This document shows positions 10,413 through 24,293 of a stretch of 64,000 nucleotides of DNA, piece by piece. The number at the start of each line of letters is the position of its first letter. The first letter of the stretch is position 1. Made by a program: the position numbers and the translations under genes. Under the pieces are notes generated by a model, which saw nothing but the letters and a program-made list of their open reading frames with translations, did no database searches and was not told where the DNA came from. Origin of the DNA: Inia geoffrensis (Eukaryota > Chordata > Mammalia > Artiodactyla > Iniidae); the NCBI GenBank assembly GCA_036417435.1, contig JAZAQT010000229.1:248001-312000 (forward strand), in the 5' to 3' direction.

Positions 10413-12147
10413 GTCTCACTTCCCACCGATCCAAAGGGCCGTCCGAAAAAAGTGTAAAATCCAGAGAGGCAGGACAGGCCGTGGAGAACAGGCAGCCTTG
10501 TTATGCTGATGGGCGGGATGTAAATTGCCAACAGCCACTCTGGAGAAGTGAATGGTGTTTCCTGGAACAAAGAAAAAACCAAGCTAGAGAGCCTAGGGCA
10601 CTTCCACTTATGGTGCTATAGATTCGGAAAATTTAAATGAAAAAGACACAGCCACACCAAAGTTTGGGGCTGCTCTGTGTACGGGATCCTTGACTATGGT
10701 ACAACTTTAATAGGCCAGAAAGAGAAAAATGGATATAGAAGTTGTGGTACATCCCTACAATGGAATATCACTCAACAATGAAATCAATGGCAACAGACCA
10801 GTAGAAGCATAATGACAGGATTTAGTTATGATGATTCTAAGTGAACTAAGTCACACAGAAAAAGAAACATCATAAGATATCACTAATACCGGGAATGTAA
10901 ACACGGCTACGTGTGAACTGCATTACAAAACACAAGACAGTCTCACATTTACAAAAGAAACTTATACTTGCTTAAGGGGAAAGGAGAGTGGAGAGGCTGC
11001 ATAAAACCAGAGGTTCATATTAGGACAGATACCATTCCATAAGACAAATATATATTAGACAAGACCTACTCCTTGCTCAACGAAATGGACTCAAGACCCC
11101 GTATTCAAAACCTAGGAATATGCCTGACTATGAAGAAAATTAAAACCCATACATTTATAGGTCTCCATAAGAAAATCATTTGTGTACAGCTCCATACACA
11201 CAGCACTGTCAATAAGCTAAATCCCCTTATAAAAATAAATTTGAAAAACAAAACACAAGGACTGTGAAATAGAGAGAAATTCTTAAATAAGTCCTTCAGG
11301 GCTTGTGAGGAATCTTGGATTTACCACCTCTACATCCACAGCTGGGGGAGAGATAAGGCTGGACACTTGGGGTTGATACTATTGGTGAGGGAATGCAGAC
11401 ACTTTGAGGTAATGGTGCATGGTTCCCATTCCACGCATCCCAAATCTCCACGTTTAAGGGATTTATCCTTCAGCTAAAATATGCATGGAAAACCCAGAAT
11501 ATGGTCCACGAAGTGATCAGGCATAATTTCTAAAACTCATCGCCATTTTCGCCCCCTGATACTCGAGTTCGCCGTTCCAGATTCGATATTAACATTCTCC
11601 GCACTTGGAGAGTCAGTGCCTTTGACCTCTTGTTTGGCACAGTTTGCAATTTCTGTGGAAGATGAACAGGAATAAGGAGAACCAATGAGCGGCTAACTCG
11701 ATGTGTTTGGACGGGCACATTGAACTCTAATTTCCCTACAGGAAGAAGAAATCACCAAAGGCTCAGCGGGCCATGCCGGAACGAGATTAGGGCCTGAAGC
11801 AATTCTTCGCGTTTTCGGTCAGCTCACAAGAAAGCGAGTTGAGAAAAGGAGATCTTTGGCACTTTAACTCACAATCCTGCAGAGTTCCAAATGACCCCTA
11901 TCATCCAAAAATTTATTGAAGGAAGGCTGTGAAGAGGACTTGAACGCGACGCAGAATTGCAGAAAACAGATATCAGGGGGTAGATAAGAATTGCTCTGAA
12001 AGCGTAGGAAAAGAGGCAGCAGTTCGACAGTGATGCACTTGGCCAAAAAGGGCGTATGCGTTTTTTCCTGAATATATTCAGGAAAAAACGCATACGCCCT
12101 TTTTGGCCAACCAAGCAAGACTGCAATGGAAATCCGCACTACAAGAA
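10413..12147 (+). repeat. Monomer 7 (lineage A)
   Basis: 1,735 bp. L1 part ~10,702-11,262; palindrome 12,039-12,110, perfect. Its first ~390 bp belong to the trimer duplication; from gtagaagcat at 10,801 it diverges. Private variants: cacaagacag at 10,931, tcaagacccc at 11,091, attcgatatt near 11,581. Confidence 0.95.
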
Positions 12148-13882
12148 GTCTCACTTCCCACCGATCCAAAGGGCCGTCCAAAAAAAGTGTAAAATCCAGA
12201 GAGGCAGGGCAGGCCATGGAGAACCGGCCGCCTTGTTATGCTGATGGGCGGGATGTAAATTGCCAACAGCCACTCTGGAGAAGTGGATGGTGTTTCCTGG
12301 AACAAAGAAAAAACCAAGCTAGAGAGCCTAGGGCACTTCCACTTATGGTGCTATAGATTCGGAAAATTTAAATGAAAAAGACACAGCCACACCAAAGTTT
12401 GGGGCTGCTCTGTGTACAGGATCCTTGACTATGGTACAACTTTAATAGCCCAGAAAGAGAAAAATGGATATAGAATTTGTGGTACATCCCTACAATGGAA
12501 TATCACTCAACAATGAAATCAATGGCAACACACCAGTAGCAGCATAATGACAGGATTTAGTTATGATGATTCTAAGTGAACTAAGTCACACAGAAAAAGA
12601 AACATCATAAGATATCACTAATACCGGGAATGTAAACACGGCTACGTGTGAACTGCATTACAAAACACAACAGAGTCTCACATTTACAAAAGAAACTTAT
12701 GCTTGCTTAAGGGGAAAGGAGAGTGGGGAGGCTGCATAAAACCAGAGGTTCATATTAGGACAGATACCATTCCATAAGCCAAATATATATTAGACAAGAC
12801 CTACTCCTTGCTCAACGAAATGGACTCAACACCCCGTATTCAAAACCTAGGAATATGCCTGACTATGAAGAAAATTTAAACCCATACATTTATAGGTCTC
12901 CATAAGAAAATCATTTGTGTACAGCACCATACACACAGCAGTGTCAATAAGCTAAATCCCCTTATAAAAATAAATTTGAAAAACAAAACACAAGGACTGT
13001 GAAATAGAGAGAAATTCTTAAATAAGTCCTTCAGGGCTTGTGAGGAATCTTGGATTTACCACCTCTACATCCACAGCTGGGGGAGAGATAAGGCTGGACA
13101 CTTGGGGTTGATACTATTGGTGAGGGAATGCAGACCCTTTTAGGTAATGATGCATGGTTCCCATTCCACGGGTCCCAAATCTCCACGTTTAAGGGATTTA
13201 TCCTTCAGCTAAAATATGCATGGAAAACCCAGAATATGGTCCACGAAGTGATCAGGCATAATTTCTAAAACTCATCGCCATTTTCGCCCCCTGATACTCG
13301 AGTTCGCCGTTCCAGATGCGATATTAACATTCTCCGCACTTGGAGAGTCAGTGCCTTTGACCTCTTGTTTGGCACAGTTTTCAATTTCCGTGGAAGATGA
13401 ACAGGAATAAGGAGAACCAATGAGCGGCTAACTCGATGTGTTTGGACGGGCACATTGAACTGTAATTTCCCTACAGGAAGAAGAATTCACCAAAGGCTCA
13501 GCGGGCCATGCCGGAACGAGATTAGGGCCTGAAGCAATTCTTCGCGTTTTCGGTCAGCTCACAAGAAAGTGAGTTGAGAAAAGGAGATCTTTGGCACTGT
13601 AACTCACAATCCTGCAGAGTTCCAAATGACCCCTAACATCCAAAAATTTATTGAAGGAAGGCTGTGAAGAGGACTTGAACGCGACGCAGAATTGCAGAAA
13701 ACAGATATCAGGGGGTAGATAAGAATTGCTCTGAAAGCGTAGGAAAAGAGGCAGCAGTTCGACAGTGATGCACTTGGCCAAAAAGGGCGTATGCGTTTTT
13801 TCCTGAATATATTCAGGAAAAAACGCATACGCCCTTTTCGGCCAACCAAGCAAGCCTGCAATGGAAATCCGCACTACAAGAA
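12148..13882 (+). repeat. Monomer 8 (lineage A)
   Basis: 1,735 bp. L1 part ~12,437-12,997; palindrome 13,774-13,845 with one mismatched pair (tttcggcc on the right). aaaatttaaa at 12,871 is shared only with monomer 9. Its 3' part is almost identical to that of monomer 9. Confidence 0.95.
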
Positions 13883-15990
13883 GTCTCACTTCCCACCGAT
13901 CCAAAGGGCCGTCCGAAAATAGTGTAATATCCAGAGAGGCAGGACAGGCCATGGAGAACCGGCAGCCTTGTTATGCTGATGGGCGAGATGTAAATTGCCA
14001 ACAGCCACTCTGGAGAAGTGGATGGTGTTTCCTGGAACAAAGAAAAAACCAAGCTAGAGAGCCTAGGGCACTTCCACTTATGGTGCTATAGATTCGGAAA
14101 ATTTAAATGAAAAAGACACAGCCACACCAAAGTTTGGGGCTGCTCTGTGTACGGGATCCTTGACTATGGTACAACTTTAATAACCCAGAAAGAGAAAAAT
14201 GGATATAGAAGTTGTGGTACATGCCTCCAATGGAATATCACTCAACAATGAAATCAATGGCAACACACCAGTAGCAGCATAATGACAGGATTTAGTTATG
14301 ATGATTCTAAGTGAACTAAGTCACACAGAAAAAGAAACATCATAAGATATCACTAATACCGGGAATGTAAACACAGCTACGTGTGAACTGCATTACAAAA
14401 CACAACAGAGTCTCACATTTAAAAAAGAAACTTATGCTTGCTTAAGGGGAAAGGAGAGTGGGGAGGCTGCATAAAACCAGAGGTTCATATTAGGACAGAT
14501 ACCATTCCATAAGCCAAATATATATTAGACAAGACCTACTCCTTGCTCAACGAAATGGACTCAACACCCCGTATTCAAAACCTAGGAATATGCCTGACTA
14601 TGAAGAAAATTTAAACCCATACATTTATAGGTCTCCATAAGAAAATCATTTGTGTACAGCACCATACACACAGCAGTGTCAATAAGCTAAATCCCCTTAT
14701 AAAAATAAATTTGAAAAACAAAACACAAGGACTGTGAAATAGAGAGAAATTCTTAAATAAGTCCTTCAGGGCTTGTGAGGAATCTTGGATTTACCACCTC
14801 TACATCCACAGCTGGGGGAGAGATAAGGCTGGACACTTGGGGTTGATACTATTGGTGAGGGAATGCAGACCCTTTTAGGTAATGATGCATGGTTCCCATT
14901 CCACGGGTCCCAAATCTCCACGTTTAAGGGATTTATCCTTCAGCTAAAATATGCATGGAAAACCCAGAATATGGTCCACGAAGTGATCAGGCATAATTTC
15001 TAAAACTCATCGCCATTTTCGCCCCCTGATACTCGAGTTCGCCGTTCCAGATGCGATATTAACATTCTCCCCACTTGGAGAGTCAGTGCCTTTGACCTCT
15101 TGTTTGGCACAGTTTTCAATTTCCGTGGAAGATGAACAGGAATAAGGAGAACCAATGAGCGGCTAACTCGATGTGTTTGGACGGGCACATTGAACTGTAA
15201 TTTCCCTACAGGAAGAAGAATTCACCAAAGGCTCAGCGGGCCATGCCGGAACGAGATTAGGGCCTGAAGCAATTCTTCGCGTTTTCGGTCAGCTCACAAG
15301 AAAGTGAGTTGAGAAAAGGAGATCTTTGGCACTGTAACTCACAATCCTGCAGAGTTCCAAATGACCCCTAACATCCAAAAATTTATTGAAGGAAGGCTGT
15401 GAAGAGGACTTGAACGCGACGCAGAATTGCAGAAAACAGATATCAGGGGGTAGATAAGAATTGCTCTGAAAGCGTAGGAAAAGAGGCAGCAGTTCGACAG
15501 TGATGCACTTGGCCAAAAAGGGCGTATGCGTTTTTTCCTGAATATATTCAGGAAAAAACGCATACGCCCTTTTCGGCCAACCAAGCAAGCCTGCAATGGA
15601 AATCCGCACTACAAGAAGTCTCACTTCCCACCGATCCAAAGGGCCGTCCGAAAATACTGTAATATCCAGAGAGGCAGGACAGGCCATGGAGAACCGGCAG
15701 CCTTGTTATGCTGATGGGCGAGATGTAAATTGCCAACAGCCACTCTGGAGAAGTGGATGGTGTTTCCTGGAACAAAGAAAAAACCAAGCTAGAGAGCCTA
15801 GGGCACTTCCACTTATGGTGCTATAGATTCGGAAAATTTAAATGAAAAAGACACAGCCACACCAAAGTTTGGGGCTGCTCTGTGTACGGGATCCTTGACT
15901 ATGGTACAACTTTAATAACCCAGAAAGAGAAAAATGGATATAGAAGTTGTGGTACATGCCTCCAATGGAATATCACTCAACAATGAAATC
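12690..15990 (+). repeat. Single-monomer tandem duplication (12,690-14,255 versus 14,425-15,990)
   Basis: Two adjacent ~1.57-kb stretches at an offset of 1,735 are almost identical. I noticed only ctccgcactt (13,335) versus ctccccactt (15,070), and aaaatagtg versus aaaatactg in the next head. Boundaries are approximate. Confidence 0.8.
13883..15617 (+). repeat. Monomer 9 (lineage A, near twin of monomer 8)
   Basis: 1,735 bp. L1 part ~14,172-14,732; palindrome 15,509-15,580 with the same single mismatch as monomer 8. Its head (gaaaatagtgtaatatcc, atgcctccaatgg) is nearly the head of monomer 10, as expected of a one-monomer tandem duplication. Confidence 0.95.
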
Positions 15991-17352
15991 AATGGCAACA
16001 GTTCAGTAGCAGCATAATGAGAGGATTTAGTTATGATGATTCTAAGTGAAATAAGTCACACAGAAAAAGAAACATCATAAGATATCACTAATACCGGGAA
16101 TGTAAACACGGCTACGTGTGAACTGCATTACAAAACACAACAGAGTCTTACATTTACAAAAGAAACTTATGCTTGCTTAAGGGGAAAGGAGAGTGGGGAG
16201 GCTGCATAAAACCAGAGGTTGACATTAGGACAGATACCATTCCATAAGCCAAATATATATTAGACAAGACCTACTCCTTGCTCAACCAAATGGACTCAAC
16301 ACCCCGTATTCAAAACCTAGGAATATGCCTGACTATGAAGAAAATTAAAACCCATACATTTATAGGTCTCCATAAGAAAATCATTTGTGTACAGCACCAT
16401 ACACACAGCAGTGTCAATAAGCTAAATCCCCTTATAAAAATAAATTTGAAAAACAAAACATAAGGACTGTGAAATAGAGAGAAATTCTTAAATAAGTCCT
16501 TCAGGGCTTGTGAGGAATCTTGGATTTACCACCTCTACATCCACAGCTGTGTGAGAGATAAGGCTGGACACTTGGGGCTGATACTATTGGTGAGGGAATG
16601 CAGACCCTTTGAGGTAATGGTGCATGGTTCCCATTCCACGGGTTCCAAATCTCCACGTTTAAGGGATTTATCCTTCAGCTAAAATATGCATGGAAAACCC
16701 AGAATATGGTCCACGAAGTGATCAGGCATAATTTCTAAAACTCATCGCCATTTTCGCCCCCTGGTACTCGAGTTCGCCGTTCCAGATGCGATATTAACAT
16801 TCTCCCCACTTGGAGAGTCAGTGCCTTTGACCTCTTGTTTGGCACAGTTTGCAATTTCTTTGGAAGATGAACAGGAATAAGGAGAACGAATGAGCGGCTA
16901 ACTCGATGTGTTTCGACGGGCACATTGAACTCTGATTTCCCTACAGGAAGAAGAATTCACCAAAGGCTCAGCGTGCCATGCCGGAACGAGATTAAGGCCT
17001 GAAGCAATTCTTCGGGTTTGCGGTCAGCTCACAAGAAAGCGAGTTGAGAAAAGGAGATTTTTGGCACTGTAACTCACAATCCTGCAGAGTTCCAAATGAC
17101 CCCTATCATCCAAAAATTTATTGAAGGAAGTCTGTGAAGAGGACTTGAACGTGACGCAGAATTGCAGAAAACAGATATCAGGGGGTAGATAAGAATTGCT
17201 CTGAAAGCGTAGGAAAACAGGCAGCAGTTCGACAGTGATGCACTTGGCCAAAAAGGGCGTATGCGTTTTTTCCTGAATATATTCAGGAAAAAACGCATAC
17301 GCCCTTTTTGGCCAACCAAGCAAGCCTGCAATGGAAATCCGCACTCCAAGAA
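15618..17352 (+). repeat. Monomer 10 (subtype V)
   Basis: 1,735 bp. L1 part ~15,907-16,467; palindrome 17,244-17,315, perfect. V markers: gttcagtagc at 16,001, aaaacataagg near 16,458, gtttcgacggg near 16,913, gaaaacaggcag near 17,213, actccaagaag near 17,343. Confidence 0.95.
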
Positions 17353-19088
17353 GTCTCACTTCCCACCGATCCAAAGGGCCGTCCGAAAAAAGTGTAAAAT
17401 CCAGAGAGGCAGGACAGGCCATGGAGAACCGGCAGCCTTTTTATGCTGATGGGCGGGATGTAAATTGACAACAGCCACTCTGGAGAAGTGGATGGTGTTT
17501 CCTGGAACAAAGAAAAAAACAAGCTAGAGAGCCTAGGGCACTTCCACTTATGGTGCTATAGATTCGGAAAATTTAAATGAAAATGACACAGCCACACCAA
17601 AGTTTGGGGCTGCTCTGTGTACGGGATCCTTGACTATGGTACAACTTTAATAGCCGAGAAAGAGAAAAATGGATATAGAAGTTGTGGTACATCCCTACAA
17701 TGGAATATCACTCAACAATGTAATCAATGGCAACAGACCAGTAGCAGCATAATGAGAGGATTTAGTTATGATGATTCTAAGTGAAATAAGTCACACAGAA
17801 AAAGAAACATCATAAGATATCACTAATACCGGGAATGTAAACACGGCTACGCGTGAGCTGCATTTCAAAACAAAACAGAGTCTCACATTTACAAAAGAAA
17901 CTTAGGCTTGCTAAAGGATAAAGGAGAGTGGGGAGGCTGCATAAAACCAGAGGTTGACATTAGGACAGATACCATTCCATAAGCCAAATATATATTAGAC
18001 AAGACCTACTCCTTGCTCAACCAAATGGACTCAACACCCCGTATTCAAAACCTAGGAATATGCCTGACTATGAAGAAAATTAAAACCCATACATTTATAG
18101 GTCTCCATAAGAAAATCCTTTGTTTACAGCACCATACACACAGCAGTGTAAATAAGCTAAATCCCCTTATAAAAATAAATTTGAAAAACAAAACACAAGG
18201 ACTGTGAAATAGAGAGAAATTCTTAAATAAGTCCTTCAGGGCTTGTGAGGAATCTTGGATTTACCACCTCTACATCCACAGCTGTGGGAGAGATAAGGCT
18301 GGACACTTGGGGCTGATACTATTGGTGAGGGAATGCAGACCCTTTGAGGTAATGGTGCATGGTTCCCATTCCACGGGTCCCAAATCTCCACGTTTAAGGG
18401 ATTTATCCTTCAGCTAAAATATGCATGGAAAACCCAGAATATGGTCCACGAAGTGGTCAGGCATAATTTCTAAAACTCATCGCCATTTTCGTCCCCTGGT
18501 ACTCGAGTTCGCAGTTCCAGATGCGATACTAACATTCTCCCCACTTGGAGAGTCAGTGCCTTTGACCTCTTGTTTGGAACAGTTTGCAATTTCTGTGGGA
18601 GATGAAGAGGAATAAGGAGAAACAATGAGCGGCTAACTCGATGTATTTGGACGGGCACATTGAACTCTGATTTCCCTACAGGAAGAAGAATTCACCAAAG
18701 GCTCAGCGTGCCATGCCGGAACGAGATTAAGGCCTGAAGCAATTCTTCGGGTTTGCGGTCAGCTCACAAGAAAGCGAGTTTAGAAAAGGAGATTTTTGGC
18801 ACTGTAACTCACAATCCTGCAGAGTTCCAAAGGACCCCTATCATCCAAAAATTTATTGAAGGAAGGCTGTGAAGAGGACTTGAACGCGACGCAGAATTGC
18901 AGCAAACAGATATCAGGGGGTAGATAAGAATTGCTCTGAATGAGTAGGAAAAGAGGCAGCAGTTCGACAGTGATGCACTTGGCCAAAAAGGGCGTATGCG
19001 TTTTTTCCTGAATATATTCAGGAAAAAACGCATACGCCCTTTTTGGCCAACCAAGCAAGCCTGCAATGGAAATCCGCACTACAAGGAA
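17353..19088 (+). repeat. Monomer 11 (subtype I)
   Basis: 1,736 bp. L1 part ~17,642-18,202; palindrome 18,979-19,050, perfect. I markers: cctttttatg near 17,437, aaaatgacac near 17,580, gccgagaaag near 17,653, cgcgtgagctgc near 17,850, gagtttagaa near 18,777, tgaatgagtag near 18,937. Confidence 0.95.
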
Positions 19089-20824
19089 GTCTCACTTCTA
19101 AACGATCCAAAGGGCCGTCCGAAAAATGTGTAAAATCCAGAGAGGCAGGACAGGCCATGGAGAACCGGCAGCCTTGTTATGCTGATGGACCGGATGTAAA
19201 TTGCCAACAGCCACTCTGGAGAAGTGGATGGTGTTTCCTGGAACAAAGAAAAAAACAAGCTAGAGAGCCTAGGGCACTTCCACTTATGGTGCTATAGATT
19301 CGGAAAATTTAAATGAAAAAGACACAGCCACACCAAAGTTTTGGGCTGCTCTGTGTACGGGATCCTTGACTATGGTACAACTTTAATAGCCCAGAAAGAG
19401 AAAAATGGATATAGAAGTTGTGGTACATCCCTCCAATGGAATATCACTCAACAATGAAATCAATGGCAACAGACCAGTAGCAGCATAATGAGAGGATATA
19501 GTTATGATGATTCTAAGTGAAATAAGTCACACAGAAAAAGAAACATCATAAGATATCACTAATACCGGAAATGTAAACACGGCTACGTGTGAACTGCATT
19601 ACAAAACACAACAGAGTCTCACATTTACCAAAGAGACTTATGCTTGCTTAAGGGGAAAGGAGAGTGGGGAGGCTGCATAAAACCAGAGGTTCACATTAGG
19701 ACAGATACCATTCCATAAGCCAAATATATATTAGACAAGACCTACTCCTTGCTCAACGAAATGGACTCAACACCCCGAATTCAAAACCTAAGAATATGCC
19801 TGACTATGAAGAAAATTAAAACCCATACATTTATAGGTCTCCATAAGAAAATCATTTGTGTACAGCACCATACACACAGCAGTGTCAATAAGCTAAATCC
19901 CCTTATAAAAATAAATTTGAAAAACAAAACACAAGGACTGTGAAATAGAGAGAAATTCTTAAATAAGTCCTTCAGGGCTTGTGAGGAATCTTGGATTTAC
20001 CACCTCTACATCCACAGCTGGGGGAGAGATAAGGCTGGACACTTGGGGCTGATAGTATTGGTGAGGGAATGCAGACCCTTTGAGGTAATGGTGCATGGTT
20101 CCCATTCCACGGGTCCCAACTCTCCACGTTTAAGGGATTTGTCCTTCAGCTAAAATATGCATGGAAAACCCAGAATATGGTCCACGAAGTGATCAGGCAT
20201 AATTTCTAAAACTCATCGCCATTTTCGCCCCCTGATACTCGAGTTCGCCGTTCCAGTTGCGATATTAACATTCTCCCCACTTGGAGAGTCAGTGCCTTTG
20301 ACCTCTTGTTTGGCACAGTTTGCAATTTCTGAGGAAGATGAACAGGAATAAGAAGAACCAATGAGCGGCTAACTCGATGTGTTGGGACGGGCACATTGAA
20401 CTCTGATTTCCCTACAGGAAGAAGAATTCACCAAAGGCTCAGCGGGCCATGCCGGAACGAGATTAGGGCCTGAAGCAATTCTTCGGGTTTTCGGTCAGCT
20501 CACAAGAAAGCGAGTTGAGAAAAGGAGATCTTTGGCACTGTAACTCACAATCCTGCAGAGTTCCAAATGACCCCTATCATACAAAAATTTATTGAAGGAA
20601 GGCTGTGAAGAGGACTTGAACGCGACGCAGAATTGCAGCAAACAGATATCAGGGGGTAGATAAGAATTGCTCTGAAAGCGTAGGAAAAGAGGCAGCAGTT
20701 CGACAGTGATGCACTTGGCCAAAAAGGGCGTATGCGTTTTGTCCTGAATATATTCTGGAAAAAACGCATACGCCCTTTTGGGCCAACCAAGCAAGCCTGC
20801 AATGGAAATCCGCACTACAAGGAA
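19089..20824 (+). repeat. Monomer 12 (subtype P)
   Basis: 1,736 bp. L1 part ~19,378-19,938; palindrome 20,715-20,786 with three mismatched pairs. P markers: head cttctaaacgatcc, ggaccgg, gtgttgggacggg near 20,379, and palindrome variants gttttgtcc and ttttgggcc. Confidence 0.95.
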
Positions 20825-22558
20825 GTCTCACTTCCCACCGATCCAAAGGGCCGTTTGAAAAAAGTGTAAAATCCAGAGAGGCAGGACATGCCATAGAGTA
20901 CTGGCAGACTTGTTATGCTGATGGGCGGGATGTAAATTGCCAACAGCCACTCTGCAGAAGTGGATGGTGTTTCCTGGAACAAAGAAAAAACCAAGCTAGA
21001 GAGCCTAGGGCACTTCCACTTATGGTGCTATAGATTCGGAAAATTTAAATGAAAAAGACACAGCCACACCAAAGTTTGGGGCTGCTCTGTGTACGGGATC
21101 CTTGACTATGGTACAACTTTAATAGCCCAGAAAGAGAAAAATGGATATAGAAGTTGTGGTACATCCCTACAATGGAATATCACTCAACAATGAAATCAAT
21201 GGCAACACACCAGTAGCAGCATAATGACAGGATTTAGTTATGATGATTCTAAGTGAACTAAGTCACACAGAAAAAGAAACATCATAAGATATCACTAATA
21301 CCGGGAATGTAAACACGGCTACGTGTGAACTGCATTACAAAACACAACAGAGTCTCACATTTACAAAAGAAACTTATGCTTGCTTAAGGGGAAAGGAGAG
21401 TGGGGAGGCTGCATAAAACCAGAGGTTGACATTAGGACAGATACCATTCCATAAGCCAAATATATATTAGACAAGACCTACTCCTTGCTCAACGAAATGG
21501 ACTCAACACCCCGTATTCAAAACCTTGGAATATGCCTGAGTATGAAGAAAATTAAAACCCATACATTTATAGGTCTCCATAAGAAAATCATTTGTGTACA
21601 GCACCATACACACAGCAGTGTCAATAAGCTAAATCCCCTTATAAAAATAAATTTGAAAACAAAACACAAGGACTGTAAAATACAGAGAAATTCTTAAATA
21701 AGTCCTTCAGGGCTTGTGAGGAATCTTGGATTTACCACCTCTACATCCACAGCTGGGGGAGAGATAAGGCTGGACACTTGGGGCTGATAGTATTGGTGAG
21801 GGAATGCAGACCCTTTGAGGTAATGGTGCATGGTTCCCATTCCACGGGTCCCAAATCTCCACGTTTAAGGGATTTGCCCTTCAGCTAAAATATGCATGGA
21901 AAACCCAGAATATGGTCCACGAAGTGATCAGGCATAATTTCTAAAACTCATCGCCATTTTCGCCCCCTGATACCCGAGTTCGCCGTTCCAGATGCGATAT
22001 TAACATTCTCCCCACTTGGAGAGTCAGTGCCTTTGACCTCTTGTTTGGCACAGTTTGCAATTTCTGTGGAAGATGAAGAGGAATAAGGAGAACCAATGAG
22101 CGGCTAACTCGATGTGTTTGGACGGGCACATTGAACTCTGATTTCCCTACAGGAAGAAGAATTCACCAAAGGCTCAGCGTGCCATGCCGGAACGAGATTA
22201 AGGCCTGAAGCAATTCTTCGGTTTTGCGGTCAGCTCACAAGAAAGCGAGTTGAGAAAAGGAGATTTTTGGCACTGTAACTCACAATCCTGCAGAGTTCCA
22301 AATGACCCCTATCATCCAAAAATTTATTGAAGGAAGGCTGTGAAGAGGACTTGAACGCGACGCAGAATTGCAGAAAACAGGTATCAGGGGGTAGATAAGA
22401 ATTGCTCTGAATGAGTAGGGAAAGAGGCAGCAGTTCGACAGTGATGCACTTGGCCAAAAAGGGCGTATGCGTTTTGTCCTGAATATATTCAGGAAAAAAC
22501 GCATATGCCCTTTGGGGCCAACCAAGCAAGCCTGCAATGGAAATCCGCACTACAAGAA
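20825..22558 (+). repeat. Monomer 13 (subtype L)
   Basis: 1,734 bp. L1 part ~21,114-21,674; palindrome 22,450-22,521 with four mismatched pairs. L markers: gccgtttgaaaa head, catagagtactgg, gaaaacaaaac (1-bp deletion) near 21,655, gtaaaatacagag, gatttgccc near 21,870, acaggtatcagg. Confidence 0.95.
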
Positions 22559-24293
22559 GTCTCACTTCCCACCGATCAAAAGGGCCGTCTGAAAAAAGTG
22601 TAAAATCCAGAGAGGCAGGACAGGCCATGGAGAACCGGCAGCCTTGTTATTCTGATGGGCGGGATGTAAATTGCCAACAGCCACTCTGCAGAAGTGGATG
22701 GTGTTTCCTGGAACAAAGAAAAAACCAAGCTAGAGAGCCTAGGGCACTTCCACTTATGGTGCTATAGATTCGGAAAATTTAAATGAAAAAGACACAGCCA
22801 CACCAAAGTTTGGGGCTGCTCTGTGTACGGGATCCTTGACTATGGTACAACTTTAATAGCCCAGAAAGAGAAAAATGGATATAGAAGTTGTGGTACATGC
22901 CTCCAATGGAATATCACTCAACAATGAAATCAATGGCAACAGTTCAGTAGCAGCATAATGAGAGGATTTAGTTATGATGATTCTAAGTGAAATAAGTCAC
23001 ACAGAAAAAGAAACATCATAAGATATCACTAATACCGGGAATGTAAACACGGCTACGTGTGAACTGCATTACAAAACACAACAGAGTCTTACATTTACAA
23101 AAGAAACTTATGCTTGCTTAAGGGGAAAGGAGAGTGGGGAGGCTGCATAAAACCAGAGGTTGACATTAGGACAGATACCATTCCATAAGCCAAATATATA
23201 TTAGACAAGACCTACTCCTTGCTCAACCAAATGGACTCAACACCCCGTATTCAAAACCTAGGAATATGCCTGACTATGAAGAAAATTAAAACCCATACAT
23301 TTATAGGTCTCCATAAGAAAATCATTTGTGTACAGCACCATACACACAGCAGTGTAAATAAGCTAAATCCCCTTATAAAAATAAATTTGAAAAACAAAAC
23401 ATAAGGACTGTGAAATAGAGAGAAATTCTTAAATAAGTCCTTCAGGGCTTGTGAGGAATCTTGGATTTACCACCTCTACATCCACAGCTGTGGGAGAGAT
23501 AAGGCTGGACACTTGGGGCTGATACTATTGGTGAGGGAATGCAGACCCTTTGAGGTAATGGTGCATGGTTCCCATTCCACGGGTTCCAAATCTCCACGTT
23601 TAAGGGATTTATCCTTCAGCTAAAATATGCATGGAAAACCCAGAATATGGTCCACGAAGTGATCAGGCATAATTTCTAAAACTCATCGCCATTTTCGCCC
23701 CCTGGTACTCGAGTTCGCCGTTCCAGATGCGATATTAACATTCTCCCCACTTGGAGAGTCAGTGCCTTTGACCTCTTGTTTGGCACAGTTTGCAATTTCT
23801 TTGGAAGATGAACAGGAATAAGGAGAACGAATGAGCGGCTAACTCGATGTGTTTCGACTGGCACATTGAACTCTGATTTCCCTACAGGAAGAAGAATTCA
23901 CCAAAGGCTCAGCGTGCCATGCCGGAACGAGATTAAGGCCTGAAGCAATTCTTCGGGTTTGCGGTCAGCTCACAAGAAAGCGAGTTGAGAAAAGGAGATT
24001 TTTGGCACTGTAACTCACAATCCTGCAGAGTTCCAAATGACCCCTATCATCCAAAAATTTATTGAAGGAAGTCTGTGAAGAGGACTTGAACGTGACGCAG
24101 AATTGCAGAAAACAGATATCAGGGGGTAGATAAGAATTGCTCTGAAAGCGTAGGAAAACAGGCAGCAGTTCGACAGTGATGCACTTGGCCAAAAAGGGCG
24201 TATGCGTTTTTTCCTGAATATATTCAGGAAAAAACGCATACGCCCTTTTTGGCCAACCAAGCAAGCCTGCAATGGAAATCCGCACTCCAAGAA
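22559..24293 (+). repeat. Monomer 14 (subtype V)
   Basis: 1,735 bp. L1 part ~22,848-23,408; palindrome 24,185-24,256, perfect. Its head (gatcaaaagggccgtctg) is the one that always follows an L monomer here. Private change: gactggcac near 23,857 versus gacgggcac in monomer 16. Confidence 0.95.

Larger units (their letters stand above)
5641..10804 (+). repeat. Trimer higher-order repeat, copy 2
   Basis: Second copy of the 5,206-bp unit, directly adjacent to the first and offset by exactly three monomers. Its variants match copy 1 throughout, for example the palindrome defects of monomer 5 equal those of monomer 2. Confidence 0.9.
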
